A stretch of DNA of 64,000 nucleotides from Diprion similis (taxonomy: Eukaryota; Arthropoda; Insecta; Hymenoptera; Diprionidae). The DNA is taken from the NCBI RefSeq assembly GCF_021155765.1, contig NC_060114.1, positions 1,984,001-2,048,000 of the forward strand. Direction: 5' to 3'. Under the pieces are notes generated by a model. The model was given only the letters and a program-made list of their open reading frames with translations, had not been told where the DNA came from and made no database searches. This document shows positions 28,338 through 38,541 of the stretch, one piece after another; position 1 is the stretch's first letter, and every line of letters starts with the position of its first letter. Position numbers and translations under genes: made by a program.

Positions 28338-29570
28338 TGTTACGTTCTGAGAGGAACGCCACGAGTTGATTATGATTCACTGCGTGATTTGGTTAATCTC
28401 TTGACTTACGTAGTTGATGTTCGAAAATCTGCTGATCAGCTCCTCAGCTCTTCTCGTTCGGCTCAATTAATTCTGAGAGTTTGTAAGGTAATTAGGCTCG
28501 TGCCAACCATCACTATGCGTGATTGAAATAATTCTCTTTACACAACACTTTAATTTAGAATAAACATTTATTAATAATCAACAATGTTCTTTACATTCTC
28601 AATTGTCGAATTTACAATGGTTTATAAACTGCTGTTTTGCTTATTACAATCGCAACTGTTATTAAATCTTCGAGGTTCTGAGTTTGACTTTATTCACTGA
28701 GTCTAAACTTTTCTATGATTTGTGGATTAAACTCTGTTCTAAAGTTGTTCTGTTTTCTATGGCGTCTAAAACTGTTCTCTCTGATGTCTGGATTTATTCT
28801 GCTCTGATCTCTCTGATATCTAAAACTGTTCTCCCTGATTTGAATTAAGGTTGAGAAAAGAGGTGGAAAAAATAGGAGGAGTTCGAAAGGGTTACAGTTT
28901 CTCGCGGGTCTAGGATGATTGGATGAGGATATTAATTAGTATGGGGGTAAGGTTTTTGATTAGTGCGTAGGATCTTGGCGGGGAATTAGCGTGAGGTGGT
29001 TGGTTTAGAAAGCAAGCGGGGATACGCTAATTGGCCGCGTGATCATTAAATAAGGGCGCTATTCCTAATTCTGAGAATAAGGCTTCTTTATCTGAGAGCT
29101 ATTCATGACTTCTCTTCCCACGTTTCCTCTGTTTAGTCTACTCGACTATCTTTATTGAGTGATAATTGCAAGTGATTATTGACTTGAATTATCGCAGGTG
29201 TTTATTACTCTGAGTTATTACAAGTGTTTATTGCCCTGAATTATTGCAAGTGTTTATTACTTTGAAGCACTGCAGCTGCGATCGTAAATTAAGGGATTTA
29301 TTTAAAAGCTAGTGTTGAAAAATATAACGGTCAAATGTGAGAAAAATATAAGTACCATATATGTATATAAGTTTAGCTGATGAAATAACGGTTAATATAG
29401 CGTAGAGAACTGTCGATATAAGAATATTGCACGTTATGATTATAATTGTGCATGTCGGTATTAGTTTAAGAACTACGGGTAAGAGCTCCTAAAGTTCTCC
29501 TATGGTAACTGCACATCGGTAATGTAGGATACAGAGAGGGTGCCCCGTGGATACCGGCTGGCACGTAACA
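28338..29570 (-). repeat. 5' LTR of the gypsy element (1233 bp)
   Basis: Direct repeat of 19133-20420 with the same ends, about 99% identical apart from the 54-bp unit. It is followed on the right by the ACCT target duplication and then by the older LTR into which the element inserted. Confidence 0.95.
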
Positions 29571-29574
29571 ACCT

Positions 29575-30807
29575 TATATGGTTTGCCTTGCGTAGCCCGG
29601 CTAGCTTCTAGCTGGCTACCAAAGCTCTCTTTGTTCGGTTTTAAAATATTTGATAATTTGAATTTTGGATGTTTTCGCTGGTGGCTTCATGTAAGGACTC
29701 AGAAATGTCTTTTAATATTAGGTAAACAATAGCTGTTTGGTTGATTATTAAACTATAATAATTGTGTAAAAGGAACGCACAAGTGTGCAAGATTGAACAG
29801 GTGTTTAGGGGTGTGTTGCGTTTGAGTATGTATATAGTAATTTAACGTTTGCGGGGTTGCTTCACCTCCAGGGTTTATTCATAATGTTCAACATTTAATA
29901 TTGAAGATGAAGTAATATCGGCCGATAGGCTTTTTCATCTACGATTGAATACATCCCTTAAGGTTCCGCAACGTTGCCAGCGCAACGCACTGATTCTGAG
30001 AATTTGAGTTGCGTCACCTAGCTTTAGGTTGACGGTGGTGCGACATGGTATGAACTAGATTCGCCCGTAGTAAGCTTGTAATATTATTTGGAATCAAAAT
30101 TGTTTTGTTAACTTAGATTTGGCTTGTAGTATTTCTTTGATACGGGAGTAAGCGTAATAATTTCCCAGATACTTAGGTTTGTAAGAATAGTGGATTAATA
30201 GTAACAATTCAAATATAATAATATTAGTAATAACGCAAGTAATATAGGTAATAGTTTGATTATTTAAGAAGAATGTTTAGTTTAGATATTTTGAGATATT
30301 GAGAGATATGTATATGTTGATAAAATTGAATATTCTGATAATATAAAAGAAGCAAATATATAAATGTATGTATTTATACGTGTATGCAAGCATTGGATAT
30401 AAGTTAGATGCAAGCGTAGTATTGTCGAGGATATATGTTAGTTGTGTCTATAGCATCATTACCGACGGAACTACTCCGTGTAAGACATGCCTGCCTATAA
30501 TACGGCGGTTAGTCTTGCTCTCCTGGTAGTTTTACTCTAGGGGTTTTTGTAGACTTGATTAATGCTAAATAACACTTTTAACGGTTTAAATGATAACTGT
30601 AGTATTACTGAAGTTCTGTAAAAGGATCTCGCGACCTTTGAGGTAAGTATATCCCTTCAATTAATAAAAGCTAGTTAGATGTATGTAACGAGGTAATATC
30701 TAGTAACTTTTAGGTTTGTCGCAAGATTCTTGTACTGAAGTTAGGCGTGGTTGGTTAGTTTATGGAATAGAAAGGAAAAAATTGTGGTGGGGCGGTCGGA
30801 TGTTACA
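29575..30807 (-). mobile_element. 5' part (U3) of the left 1.75-kb LTR
   Basis: On the minus strand this starts TGTAACATCCGACCG at 30807 and runs to the gypsy insertion point. It is homologous but diverged relative to the right LTR. Shared features are the 16-bp terminal block, a CCAACTAACCAA-type block and ATTAATCAAG. No coding frame is seen. Confidence 0.65.
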
Positions 30808-30874
30808 ACATTTTCATCCCCACCCCACGCACATCCCTAGATAGCAGCGCTGTGACATGGCTATTTCAAACACT

Positions 30875-31374
30875 TGTAACATCCGACCGGAACGTCCGTA
30901 TGTTTGATTGCTTATGATTAATCCCTAACATTAGTTACCAACTAACCAAAACTCTAAATGTGAGAACTCTGCAAGAAAGTCATTCAAGGAAACTGCTTAA
31001 CCATCTGAAAGCCCCTAGATGAGGTATAACAACAATTATCATTAATCAAGAGTCCAGAAACCGTATAACAGGATCCTCACATTACAGGAGACTATGATAT
31101 TATTATTTTATTATCACAATTTACTAACACCATTTTATCGAAATATTATACAATACCTAGTTGCAAATACGGAGTTTAGAGCCTCATTATAGGCAACCTA
31201 CGCTACAGCCTACAGCTCACGAGATAGATAAGACTATAACATGAAGATATATAATCAATATAATATAAAATTAATAACATTAGAGAAATAACCTGTAAAG
31301 GCCAGGAATTGCGATACCTCCAAATACGTAAATACAAATTATTCAACATTCCCTTCCAAAACGCCGTATTGTTG
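30875..31374 (+). mobile_element. 5' part of the right 1.75-kb LTR, before the palindrome
   Basis: Starts TGTAACATCCGACCGG, the mirror image of the left LTR start across a 67-bp gap. It ends in GTATTGTTG (31366-31374), the target duplication of the palindromic element. With 33865 to about 35155 it makes an LTR of about 1.8 kb, matching the left copy once its gypsy insertion is removed. Confidence 0.65.
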
Positions 31375-33855
31375 ACCTTCATACAGTTAGCCCCCCATGT
31401 GTGTGGATTGGATTAATCCTTTTTGCAATCGTTTGTCGGTCGTTTGTCGGTCAATGATGGACTAATCCGAACGTTTGTCGGTTATTCCTCGATTAGAAAA
31501 TAATTTTTCAAAATTAGCATAAAAAATTTTTCTAGTTGGCCCTTTGACGGAACTGTATCCGATTAATTTTGATGGTAATCGATCTAGAATCGTTTGTCGG
31601 TGATTGATGGATCATTCTCGCACAGTCAATTTGGATAGTTTCTGTAAAATCGTAGAAACAAAAATCTAATCTGGGTTGTCTATTGCTAATCGCTGCGTGG
31701 AAACCTACCATATGTGTTTATTTCATGGACTAGCAATTAAATTACATTTTCAATATGGCGGCGAGCCACCACACATCCATACCTGCCAAAAGACCATACG
31801 GATCTGAAGTGTTAACTGGGTGAGTTTCTATGAAGTGATAATGTATGTTATTGGAAAAAATTTTCCGGGGAGTTTTTCTTGCATTTACAAAGAAAATATG
31901 AAAATTATTCAACCGATAATGGACCATCAATAAGCGAAAAACGTATTTAGATCAATTTGCTTTGAAATAGTTCAAATATATTTTTATCGAGAAGCTAGGG
32001 GAAAAAATTCGCATAGGGAATTTTTTATAGTTAGCCCCTTGATGGAATTGTTTCCGATTAATTTTGATATCAATCGATCTAAAATCGTTTGTTGGTAATT
32101 GATGGATCATTCTCACATAGTAAATTTGAACAATTTCTACAAAATCGTAGAAACAAAAATCTAATCCGGTTATCTATTGCTAATCGCTGCGTGGAAACCT
32201 ACCATTATGGCGGTGAACAGAATCAATTTCTTAACGTCGCTCTACGGCCATGCTCTACGGTATCTCTACGGTATTCAAAATGATTCATAAGTGTGAGCTC
32301 GGAAAAAAATGTGACTCAAAAATTGAGGTTAAATAACCAACTAGTGGATAATCAACGCTCCGGTGAGATTACGACGGTAGGGTGGGTCAAATAAAATGAC
32401 TATTTTTTTTCCCCTCGATATAATGAAAAATTGATTGTATGGCATCTCAAAAAGGCTGTAACCGTCGAGGTTAGGAGAGTTTTTTTAGTACATTTCTGTA
32501 GGACTTTTGATGCTCTACAAAAAAGCTCTCTTGTATCTAATCGATAGAAGTAACCGTTCAAAAGATAATCGCTGTTAAAGCTTGAGTTTCTTAGAGTTTG
32601 AGTTTCATCTAGTGTTTAAACTAGTCTTCATGGTATAAATAATTGAAGAACTTTAAAGAGATTATTTTTTGAACGGTTACTTCTTTCGATTAGATACAAG
32701 AGAGCTTTTTTGTAGAGCATCAAAAGTTCTACAGAAATGTACTAAAAAGACTCTCCTAACCTCGACGGTTACAGCCTTTTTGAGATGCCATACAATCAAT
32801 TTTTCATTATATCGAGGGGAAAAAAAATAGTCATTTTATTTGACCCACCCTACCGTCGTAATCTCACCGGAGCGTTGATTATCCACTAGTTGGTTATTTA
32901 ACCTCAATTTTTGAGTCACATTTTTTTCCGAGCTCACACTTATGAATCATTTTGAATACCGTAGAGATACCGTAGAGCATGGCCGTAGAGCGACGTTAAG
33001 AAATTGATTCTGTTCGCCGCCATAATGGTAGGTTTCCACGCAGCGATTAGCAATAGATAACCGGATTAGATTTTTGTTTCTACGATTTTGTAGAAATTGT
33101 TCAAATTTACTATGTGAGAATGATCCATCAATTACCAACAAACGATTTTAGATCGATTGATATCAAAATTAATCGGAAACAATTCCATCAAGGGGCTAAC
33201 TATAAAAAATTCCCTATGCGAATTTTTTCCCCTAGCTTCTCGATAAAAATATATTTGAACTATTTCAAAGCAAATTGATCTAAATACGTTTTTCGCTTAT
33301 TGATGGTCCATTATCGGTTGAATAATTTTCATATTTTCTTTGTAAATGCAAGAAAAACTCCCCGGAAAATTTTTTCCAATAACATACATTATCACTTCAT
33401 AGAAACTCACCCAGTTAACACTTCAGATCCGTATGGTCTTTTGGCAGGTATGGATGTGTGGTGGCTCGCCGCCATATTGAAAATGTAATTTAATTGCTAG
33501 TCCATGAAATAAACACATATGGTAGGTTTCCACGCAGCGATTAGCAATAGACAACCCAGATTAGATTTTTGTTTCTACGATTTTACAGAAACTATCCAAA
33601 TTGACTGTGCGAGAATGATCCATCAATCACCGACAAACGATTCTAGATCGATTACCATCAAAATTAATCGGAAACAGTTCCGTCAAAGGGCCAACTAGAA
33701 AAATTTTTTATGCTAATTTTGAAAAATTATTTTCTAATCGAGGAATAACCGACAAACGTTCGGATTAGTCCATCATTGACCGACAAACGACCGACAAACG
33801 ATTGCAAAAAGAATTAATCCAATCCACACACATGGGGGGCTAACTATATGGAGGT
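31375..33855. mobile_element. 2481-bp palindromic (foldback) element with 9-bp target duplication
   Basis: The left and right halves are reverse complements about position 32615 with no net length difference. Arms of about 1.2 kb (31375-~32575 and ~32655-33855) are joined by about 80 non-matching bases. The outer ends read ACCTYCATAYAGTTAGCC followed by CCCC. GTATTGTTG flanks the element directly at 31366-31374 and 33856-33864. The 62- and 64-residue frames occur once per arm and resemble no protein. A 9-bp duplication with very long inverted repeats fits the Mutator-like superfamily, non-autonomous. Arm identity looks above 97%, so the arms are young or were recently homogenised. Confidence 0.9.
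31533..32205. repeat. Internal direct repeats within the palindrome arm
   Basis: About 175 bp at 31533-31711 recurs at 32027-32205 with roughly 85% identity (shared blocks CCGATTAATTTTGAT, AAATCGTAGAAACAAAAATC and TCGCTGCGTGGAAACC). Both are mirrored in the right arm. The outer end of the arm carries a weaker third copy (GTTAGCCCC ... GTTTGTCGGT ... ATGATGGA), so each arm seems to have been built from three related blocks. Confidence 0.8.
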
Positions 33856-33864
33856 GTATTGTTG

Positions 33865-35169
33865 GCAACGCGCCCAAGCCTTGGAGGTAACGTAGACCTC
33901 TATTGCAGAACCGTACAGAACGCCACCTGGAGAGTGTATCAGTAACATAATAACAAAATCACCGAAGGTAAACTGACTCACGGGATGATTCTGTAGGGCG
34001 AGGCAATCAAAAGGTAACTCAGGAAAATAATAATGAATAGACTATTATTAAATCATCAAAATCAAAACATCCACATTATTTTTGGAGACGAAGTATAATA
34101 GTGTTCCAGGATTAATTATCCTCTATAAAGTATATCAAATATTATATTAGAAAACGCTCTTGTATCGCAGCTAAAACATTAAGCAAGCAAATTAATCAAT
34201 TATCTTCTATATAACCCTTTATTATATTCCCTAGCATACAAGAACATTCTAGAAATAAAAGTACGCTTGTAATATAACGCCCCGTACGCTCGAGAACGCC
34301 GACATTGTATAAAATCAAAACCAATATAATGATGTAGGTAAAGCTCACACGGATTCAACCCTAGGAAGCGGTGATCTCGAGCATACGCGCGTTACGCGCC
34401 CGAAGGCCACCTCGTAAAGTTGTGTTAGACCCCCTACTCCTTCAGTACAACTACCAAGGGACCGCGCGCCTATCGACAAATACACTAGCGCGTTGCACCA
34501 ACACACATATACATGAAACTCATACTCATAACATACACTAATTCAAATCCTAAAAAACGAATACCACTCTAGTTTTCAATCTTAGAGAGGGGGTATGGAG
34601 CAAAGAGTTGGGGGCACAGTCCAAAGTCCAACTTTGCACCCAACACCAATAAATCCCATAGCATAGCATACCAGCCTAGTTTTAATTCTTAGAATGAGGG
34701 GAAGAAATGCGTTGTTGTGGGGCAATGCTCGAGGAGAGGATTTCACACCCTTATCGTTACCGCTCTGAATAAATACGAGCACCCAGCGATCATTCGCTCT
34801 CTTGGTTTTCATCTCCAGTAGCTACAATTACTCAGTAGATCCTCGCGGTAAAATCCTCTAGCATTTGCATTCCGACAACGAATCTCTGCCCGATTCATTA
34901 TTCAATTTTATATTATTAAAATTTGTTCATTCTTATTCTGTGTGTTTAATCAAAACATATTCTACTTTAAACCAATTCCAAATCTAAATTTTGTTCATTT
35001 AAAACAAGTTCCTTCATCACGCCTATACCACAGTTCCGGAAGAAGCCGTCTCATAAAAGGTAAGGTAAATGTTATTCTAATAATTTATAACAATTGCCAA
35101 CTCTCCGTTAATATCCAATTACGCGAATTCGATCAAGTTGTCCATTTCACTTCAGTGATTAATCGATAT
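33865..35169 (+). mobile_element. 3' part of the right 1.75-kb LTR, after the palindrome
   Basis: Continues the right LTR after the palindrome. It holds a promoter-like AATAAATACGAGCACC stretch followed by CATTCGCTCTCTTGG near 34770. Its last ~60 bases before TGGCGACC (35170) align with the left copy. A minus-strand frame of 76 residues (34582-34812) resembles nothing known. Confidence 0.62.
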
Positions 35170-35384
35170 TGGCGACCCACAACTACTGATGTGAAGTCTA
35201 GCTAAACATCCGCGATAATCTCTAGTGGCAGTTTTGGAGAATTTTCGTGGAGTGCCGCTCCGACGTCACACACTTAAAACACGGACAACAAGAGAACCAC
35301 GCCACTATGTAGAAAATTGGCTTCGTTGCAAGACCTGTATGTAAGACCGTGGTAATACCAGAGCACAGGAACGACCAGAGTGTA
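35170..35384 (+). mobile_element. Primer-binding site and leader of the right LTR retrotransposon copy
   Basis: TGGCGACCCACAACTACTG starts at 35170 and exactly matches the left copy. TTGCAAGACCTGTATGTAAG and ACCGTGG near 35335-35362 are also shared. No gag or pol follows, so the copy is truncated soon after its leader. Confidence 0.6.
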
Positions 35385-35545
35385 AGACTAGATTTTCACG
35401 TGCAGTGAGCAGCTGGATGCAGCATGCTCTGATCGGTCAATTTATCAAAATGGCAAATGGGAGACGTCACCAAATGGTGATTTTGGTGAATAGACCAATC
35501 GGATTGTGCTGCCTATATCCAGCTGTGTGCTGTACGTAAAAATGC
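35385..35545. repeat. Imperfect hairpin element
   Basis: CAGCTGGAT near 35410 and its complement ATCCAGCTG near 35520 are the cores of an inverted repeat. It also includes GATCGGTCAATTT / GATTGGTCTATT and CAAAATGGCAAATGG-like arms. It is probably a small MITE; no duplication was identified. Confidence 0.5.
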
Positions 35546-35612
35546 AGCTTTAGGCTAGGTTTTGAACTGGACAAGTGTCCGCCAAAGAAATGCAAACAGT
35601 GGTTCAAGAAGT

Positions 35613-36822
35613 TGTTACATTCTGAGAGGAACGCCACGAGTCGATTATGATTCACTGCGTGATTTTGGTTAATCTCTTAACTTACGTAGTTGATGTTCGG
35701 AAATTTGCTGATCAGCTCCTCAGCTCTTCTCATTCGGCTCAATTAATTCTGAGAGTTTGTAAGGTAATTAGGCTCGTAACAAACATCACTATCCGTGATT
35801 GAAATAATTCTTTTTACACAACACTTTAATTTAGAATAAACATTTATTAATTATCAACAATCTTCTTCAACTTCTCAGTTGTCGAATTTACAATGGTTTA
35901 TAAACTGGTGTTTACTTATTACAATAACAACTGTTATTAAATCTTCGAGGTTCTGAGTTTGACTTTATTCACTGAGTCTACACTTTTCTATGATTTCTGG
36001 ATTAACTCTGTTCTGAAGTTGTTCTGCTTTCTATGATGTCTAAAACTGTTCTGATTTAATTTGAATTAGGGTTGAGAAAAGAGGTGGAAAAGGTAGGAGG
36101 AGTTCGAAAGGATTACAATTTCTCGCGGGTCTAGGATGATTGGATGAGGATATTAATTAATATGGGGGTAAGGTTTTTGATTAGTGCGTAGGATCTTGGC
36201 AGGGAATTAGCGTGAGGTGGTTGGTTTAGAAAGCAAGCGGCGATACGCTAATTGGCCGCGTGATCATTAAATAAGGGCGCTATTCCTAATTCTGAGAATA
36301 AGGCTTCTTTATCTGAGAGCTATTCATGATTTCTCTTCCCACGTTTCCTCTGTTTAGTCTACTCGACTATCTTTATTGAGTGATAATTGCAAGTGATTAT
36401 TGACTTGAATTATTGCAGGTGTTTATTGCTTTGAATTATTGCAAGTGTTCATTGCTTCGAATTACTGCAAGTGTTTATTGCCCTGAATTATTGCAAGTGT
36501 TGATTACTTTGAAGCTTTGCAGCTGCGATCGTAAATTAAGGGATTTATTTGAAAGCTAATGTTGAAAAATATAATGGTCAAATGTTAGAAAAATATATGT
36601 ACCATATATCTATGTATATAAGTTTAGCTGATGAAATAACGGTTAATGTAGCGTAGAGAACTATCGATATAAGAATATTGCACGTTATGATTATAATTGT
36701 GCATGTCGGTATCAGTCTAAGAACTACGGGTAAGATCTCCTGAAGCTCTGATATGGTAACTGTACATCGGTAATGTAGAATACAGAGAGGGTGCCCCCGT
36801 GGATACCGGCTGGCACGTAACA
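35613..36822 (-). mobile_element. Solo LTR of the gypsy family
   Basis: A 1210-bp copy of the gypsy LTR from TGTTACATTCTGAG to GGCACGTAACA, without internal sequence. The 4-bp duplication AAGT flanks it (35609-35612 and 36823-36826), so it formed by recombination between the two LTRs of a full element inserted here. Divergence from the complete element's LTRs is modest. It carries more copies of the ATTGCAAGTGTTTATTG motif near 36400-36510 than the other LTRs. Confidence 0.92.
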
Positions 36823-36863
36823 AAGTTACCGGGATGGCGCTGATAAGCAATAAGGGTTCAATC

Positions 36864-37737
36864 CTTAGAGCATATAGTAGATGGAGGGAGCCTTCTGGCC
36901 GAAAAGTGTGACGACAGAGAGGGAATGAGTAGCTTGAGAACCTGTTTTTTTCTAAACCAGGAGCGTAGCGTGGTAAATTTAGTACCCGCGTCAATGATAG
37001 GCACCTAACTAAATTTTTTTATGAAATTTATTATTATTGTATATCTTATATAATATGTTATGTACATTTCAATGTAATATACATAACATATTTACACTGA
37101 AGAATTGATCACAATTGTAACAAAAAAGGATAATTTTCTTTCGAAAGAAAACTTGCTTTCCGAATTTAGGATTTGGATTGAATTTTTGGGTTTAAAGAAA
37201 TCATTGATGTCCTAATGCATTAACTGTGACGAAAGAATAATAGTTTTATTCATATAATGGCACTTTGACAATAGCTTATTAAACTGTACACTTAACTTAG
37301 TACCTCACTTTACTTTAACTTGACACTAAGCACTCAGAATAAATATATTTCCAGTACTTGTGTTTTCATACAAAACTTAATATCATTGATAATTGAGAAT
37401 TTTACAAACTATGCATTTCAGAACCATTCTGAAATTTGGTTACTAACGCGATTGTCAATGTTTCATTAATAGTGCACGCTTTGGAATGCTTTCTGCTTCA
37501 TTTTTATAGCTCTAAGGACACCGTGCTCTAAGGCCTCACTACATGGGCACATCGGGCACTACACCCTTACCGTACTGCTTGGTACAGCTCTGACGTAGTC
37601 ACGTGGCTGATTTGAACTGACCAATCACATTTTGTAAGAGAGAGATAGGTTCTCATGCTGTTATATCTATCCTTGGTAACATCGCCACTTATGGGCCAGG
37701 ATAGGACAGGCTCCCTCCATCTACTATATGCTCTAAG
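36864..37737 (+). mobile_element. hAT-type MITE, copy 2 (inverted relative to copy 1)
   Basis: Same terminal repeat CTTAGAGCATATAGTAGATG and same interior as 1862-2717, in the opposite orientation. It is flanked by the 8-bp duplication GTTCAATC (36856-36863 and 37738-37745). Two independent 8-bp duplications for the same sequence establish the element's limits. No transposase is present. Confidence 0.92.
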
Positions 37738-37745
37738 GTTCAATC

Positions 37746-38541
37746 TGAACTTGGCCCTTATAGATGAAACTTCTTTCGAATGTGTCCCTTTTGCTACAGT
37801 AACGCCATCTCATACGTACTTTACTTTACGGACACGATAGTCCTCTTTACCACTACCTGCCACTACCCTTCATCCTCTTTGGTGCTCCCCAAAGAGGTGT
37901 TTCACTGCCAAATCACCGATTAGAGTGAGAGCCCGAGTGGTATAAGTATGAAGGGCAGAGAGTAGAGGGAATTTTAGTGGAGTAACGTTCGGACGCATTG
38001 AATTCGGACGTCACAACTTGTTGGATCGTTGCGATATTAGCGCCGTTCAGCGTCACCCAGCGCAAGCTTTATTGCACGGATTTTTGATGGCGGATGAAAT
38101 GTACAGAGTTTTCAAACTCCTTAACTCTGGTCTTCATGGTGGATAAAGTGCGTTAACTTTCTCTGCAAGGCTATTCACAATCCAGAGTCCACTTGTTGTC
38201 AGTTGCAGTCAGTAGTTGTCGCAGCGTCTCGGATTGCGGATGTCATTGGATCCCTCTCCAAATTTTCGTTCCAAGTGTTTAACGTTATCAGTTTTGGTGC
38301 AGCTGTTACCAACAAATAGGACGTAAGACATCTCAAACACGAAACGCATGACGCAGCAGAATTATCAGCATAAGTGCGTCGTTAATGTATGCATTTTATT
38401 TGCATCGCTATTTGCTTATCACTATCGTACGATTGGTAAGCTGTTTATCGCGACGGTTCTATCCGCAGCATTGTAAACATCCGCATGTAGTGCTGCGCGG
38501 GTGAAGAGTGAAAGATAAGAAGGACGAGGTACGAAATAAAT
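37746..38541 (+). promoter_or_regulatory. Upstream region of TMEM135
   Basis: About 800 bases between the hAT MITE and the TMEM135 start codon. The part from about 38000 to 38540 has more CpG than its surroundings and no TATA box, so the core promoter and 5' UTR are likely here. No conserved coding frame was found. Confidence 0.4.

Larger units (their letters stand above)
19133..29570 (-). mobile_element. Complete Ty3/gypsy LTR retrotransposon, 10.4 kb
   Basis: Two LTRs (19133-20420 and 28338-29570) of about 99% identity by eye, beginning TGTTACG and ending CGTAACA, enclose gag, pol, a primer-binding site and a polypurine tract. The 4-bp duplication ACCT flanks the element (19129-19132 and 29571-29574). 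The element inserted into an older LTR of another retrotransposon. Gag and pol are on the minus strand in a -1 relation. There is no env-like frame after integrase. One frameshift in reverse transcriptase makes this copy defective. A solo LTR (35613-36822) and an old LTR relic (624-1857) belong to the same family. Confidence 0.95.

Noticed and set aside
31742..33488. Identical 62- and 64-residue open frames occurring twice
   Set aside because: They are mirror copies within the palindrome arms, have no resemblance to proteins and show no coding signature.
34582..34812. 76-residue minus-strand frame
   Set aside because: It lies within the right LTR and shows no family resemblance.
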